The notes below the pieces were generated by a model. That model had not been told where the DNA came from, searched no databases, and saw only the letters and a list, made by a program, of their open reading frames with translations. Source: JAJFHI01 sp050633705 (lineage in GTDB: Bacteria; Pseudomonadota; Alphaproteobacteria; Rhizobiales; Hyphomicrobiaceae). Taken from it: a stretch of DNA of 41,542 nt. This document shows, one piece after another, positions 41,507-41,542 of this stretch. The position numbers were made by a program, and so were the translations under genes. The first letter of the stretch is position 1. Each line of letters begins with the position of its first letter. The stretch covers positions 1 to 41,542 of the forward strand of contig JBOEGZ010000021.1 in assembly GCA_050633705.1 (NCBI GenBank), given 5' to 3'.

Positions 41507-41542
41507 CTACGAATCTGGGGGTCGGGGGTTCGAATCCTCCCC
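41507..41542. repeat. tRNA-Arg 3' segment, second copy (attachment site)
   Basis: Exact repeat of 40583-40618, 924 bases downstream, truncated by the window edge. No tRNA 5' half precedes it, so it is an attachment-site copy and not a second tRNA gene. Confidence 0.85.

Noticed and set aside
41507..41542. Second tRNA gene at the window end
   Set aside because: Only the anticodon-to-T-arm part is present; there is no 5' half, so it is an attachment-site copy.
1..41542. CRISPR array
   Set aside because: No set of regularly spaced direct repeats was seen anywhere in the window.

Overview
The window looks like chromosomal DNA of an alphaproteobacterium of moderate G+C content. I infer this from the atpHAGDC block without the membrane-sector genes, the rpmH-rnpA-yidC-engB-argB neighbourhood followed by a pyrimidine 5'-nucleotidase-like HAD gene, the small HIG1-like protein next to a PduO-type cobalamin adenosyltransferase, and the etfB-etfA-hydroxyacyl-CoA dehydrogenase cluster. 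I cannot name a genus.

Layout. Positions 1-2444 (minus strand) are an accessory patch: a small leader ORF, a polymorphic-toxin-type protein with a nucleotidyltransferase signature, a putative immunity protein, a decayed second copy of the toxin tail fused to an immunity fragment, an Imm1-like immunity gene, and a start-less cysteine-rich toxin tail running off the left edge. Positions 2646-4534 carry a small membrane protein and an alpha/beta hydrolase-OsmC fusion. Positions 4788-10150 encode F1 ATP synthase subunits delta, alpha, gamma, beta and epsilon, ending at a strong bidirectional terminator; a second terminator lies between atpH and atpA. From 10257 to 17772 are an outer-membrane barrel, a possible PilZ protein, an unknown gene coupled to corA, an HI0933-type flavoprotein, a degenerate SDR, an SH3b protein, an ABM-like protein and rppH. 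Positions 17906-20727 hold the cell-envelope pair ctpA and an EnvC-like factor. Positions 21087-26653 hold a HIG1-like protein, the cobalamin adenosyltransferase, a rhomboid protease, etfB-etfA, 3-hydroxybutyryl-CoA dehydrogenase and an SDR. Positions 26728-34693 are mostly minus-strand housekeeping genes (flavin-binding protein, HAD phosphatase, argB, engB, yidC, rnpA, rpmH), interrupted by one plus-strand gene with a Clp-N-like head, a long proline-rich linker and a membrane tail. Positions 35342-40273 hold a DUF547 protein, a TVP38-type membrane protein overlapping a disulfide oxidoreductase gene, and an orphan histidine kinase. The window closes with tRNA-Arg(ACG) and a roughly 0.9 kb stretch bounded by a second copy of the tRNA 3' part.

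How the parts fit. Most of the window is core metabolism and envelope biology: ATP synthesis, electron transfer from acyl-CoA oxidation, arginine synthesis, membrane protein insertion, tRNA processing and peptidoglycan remodelling. The two ends are accessory: a decaying toxin-immunity array on the left and a tRNA-associated integration site on the right. The most unusual single gene is the Clp-N/proline-rich/membrane-tail protein at 29547-31385.
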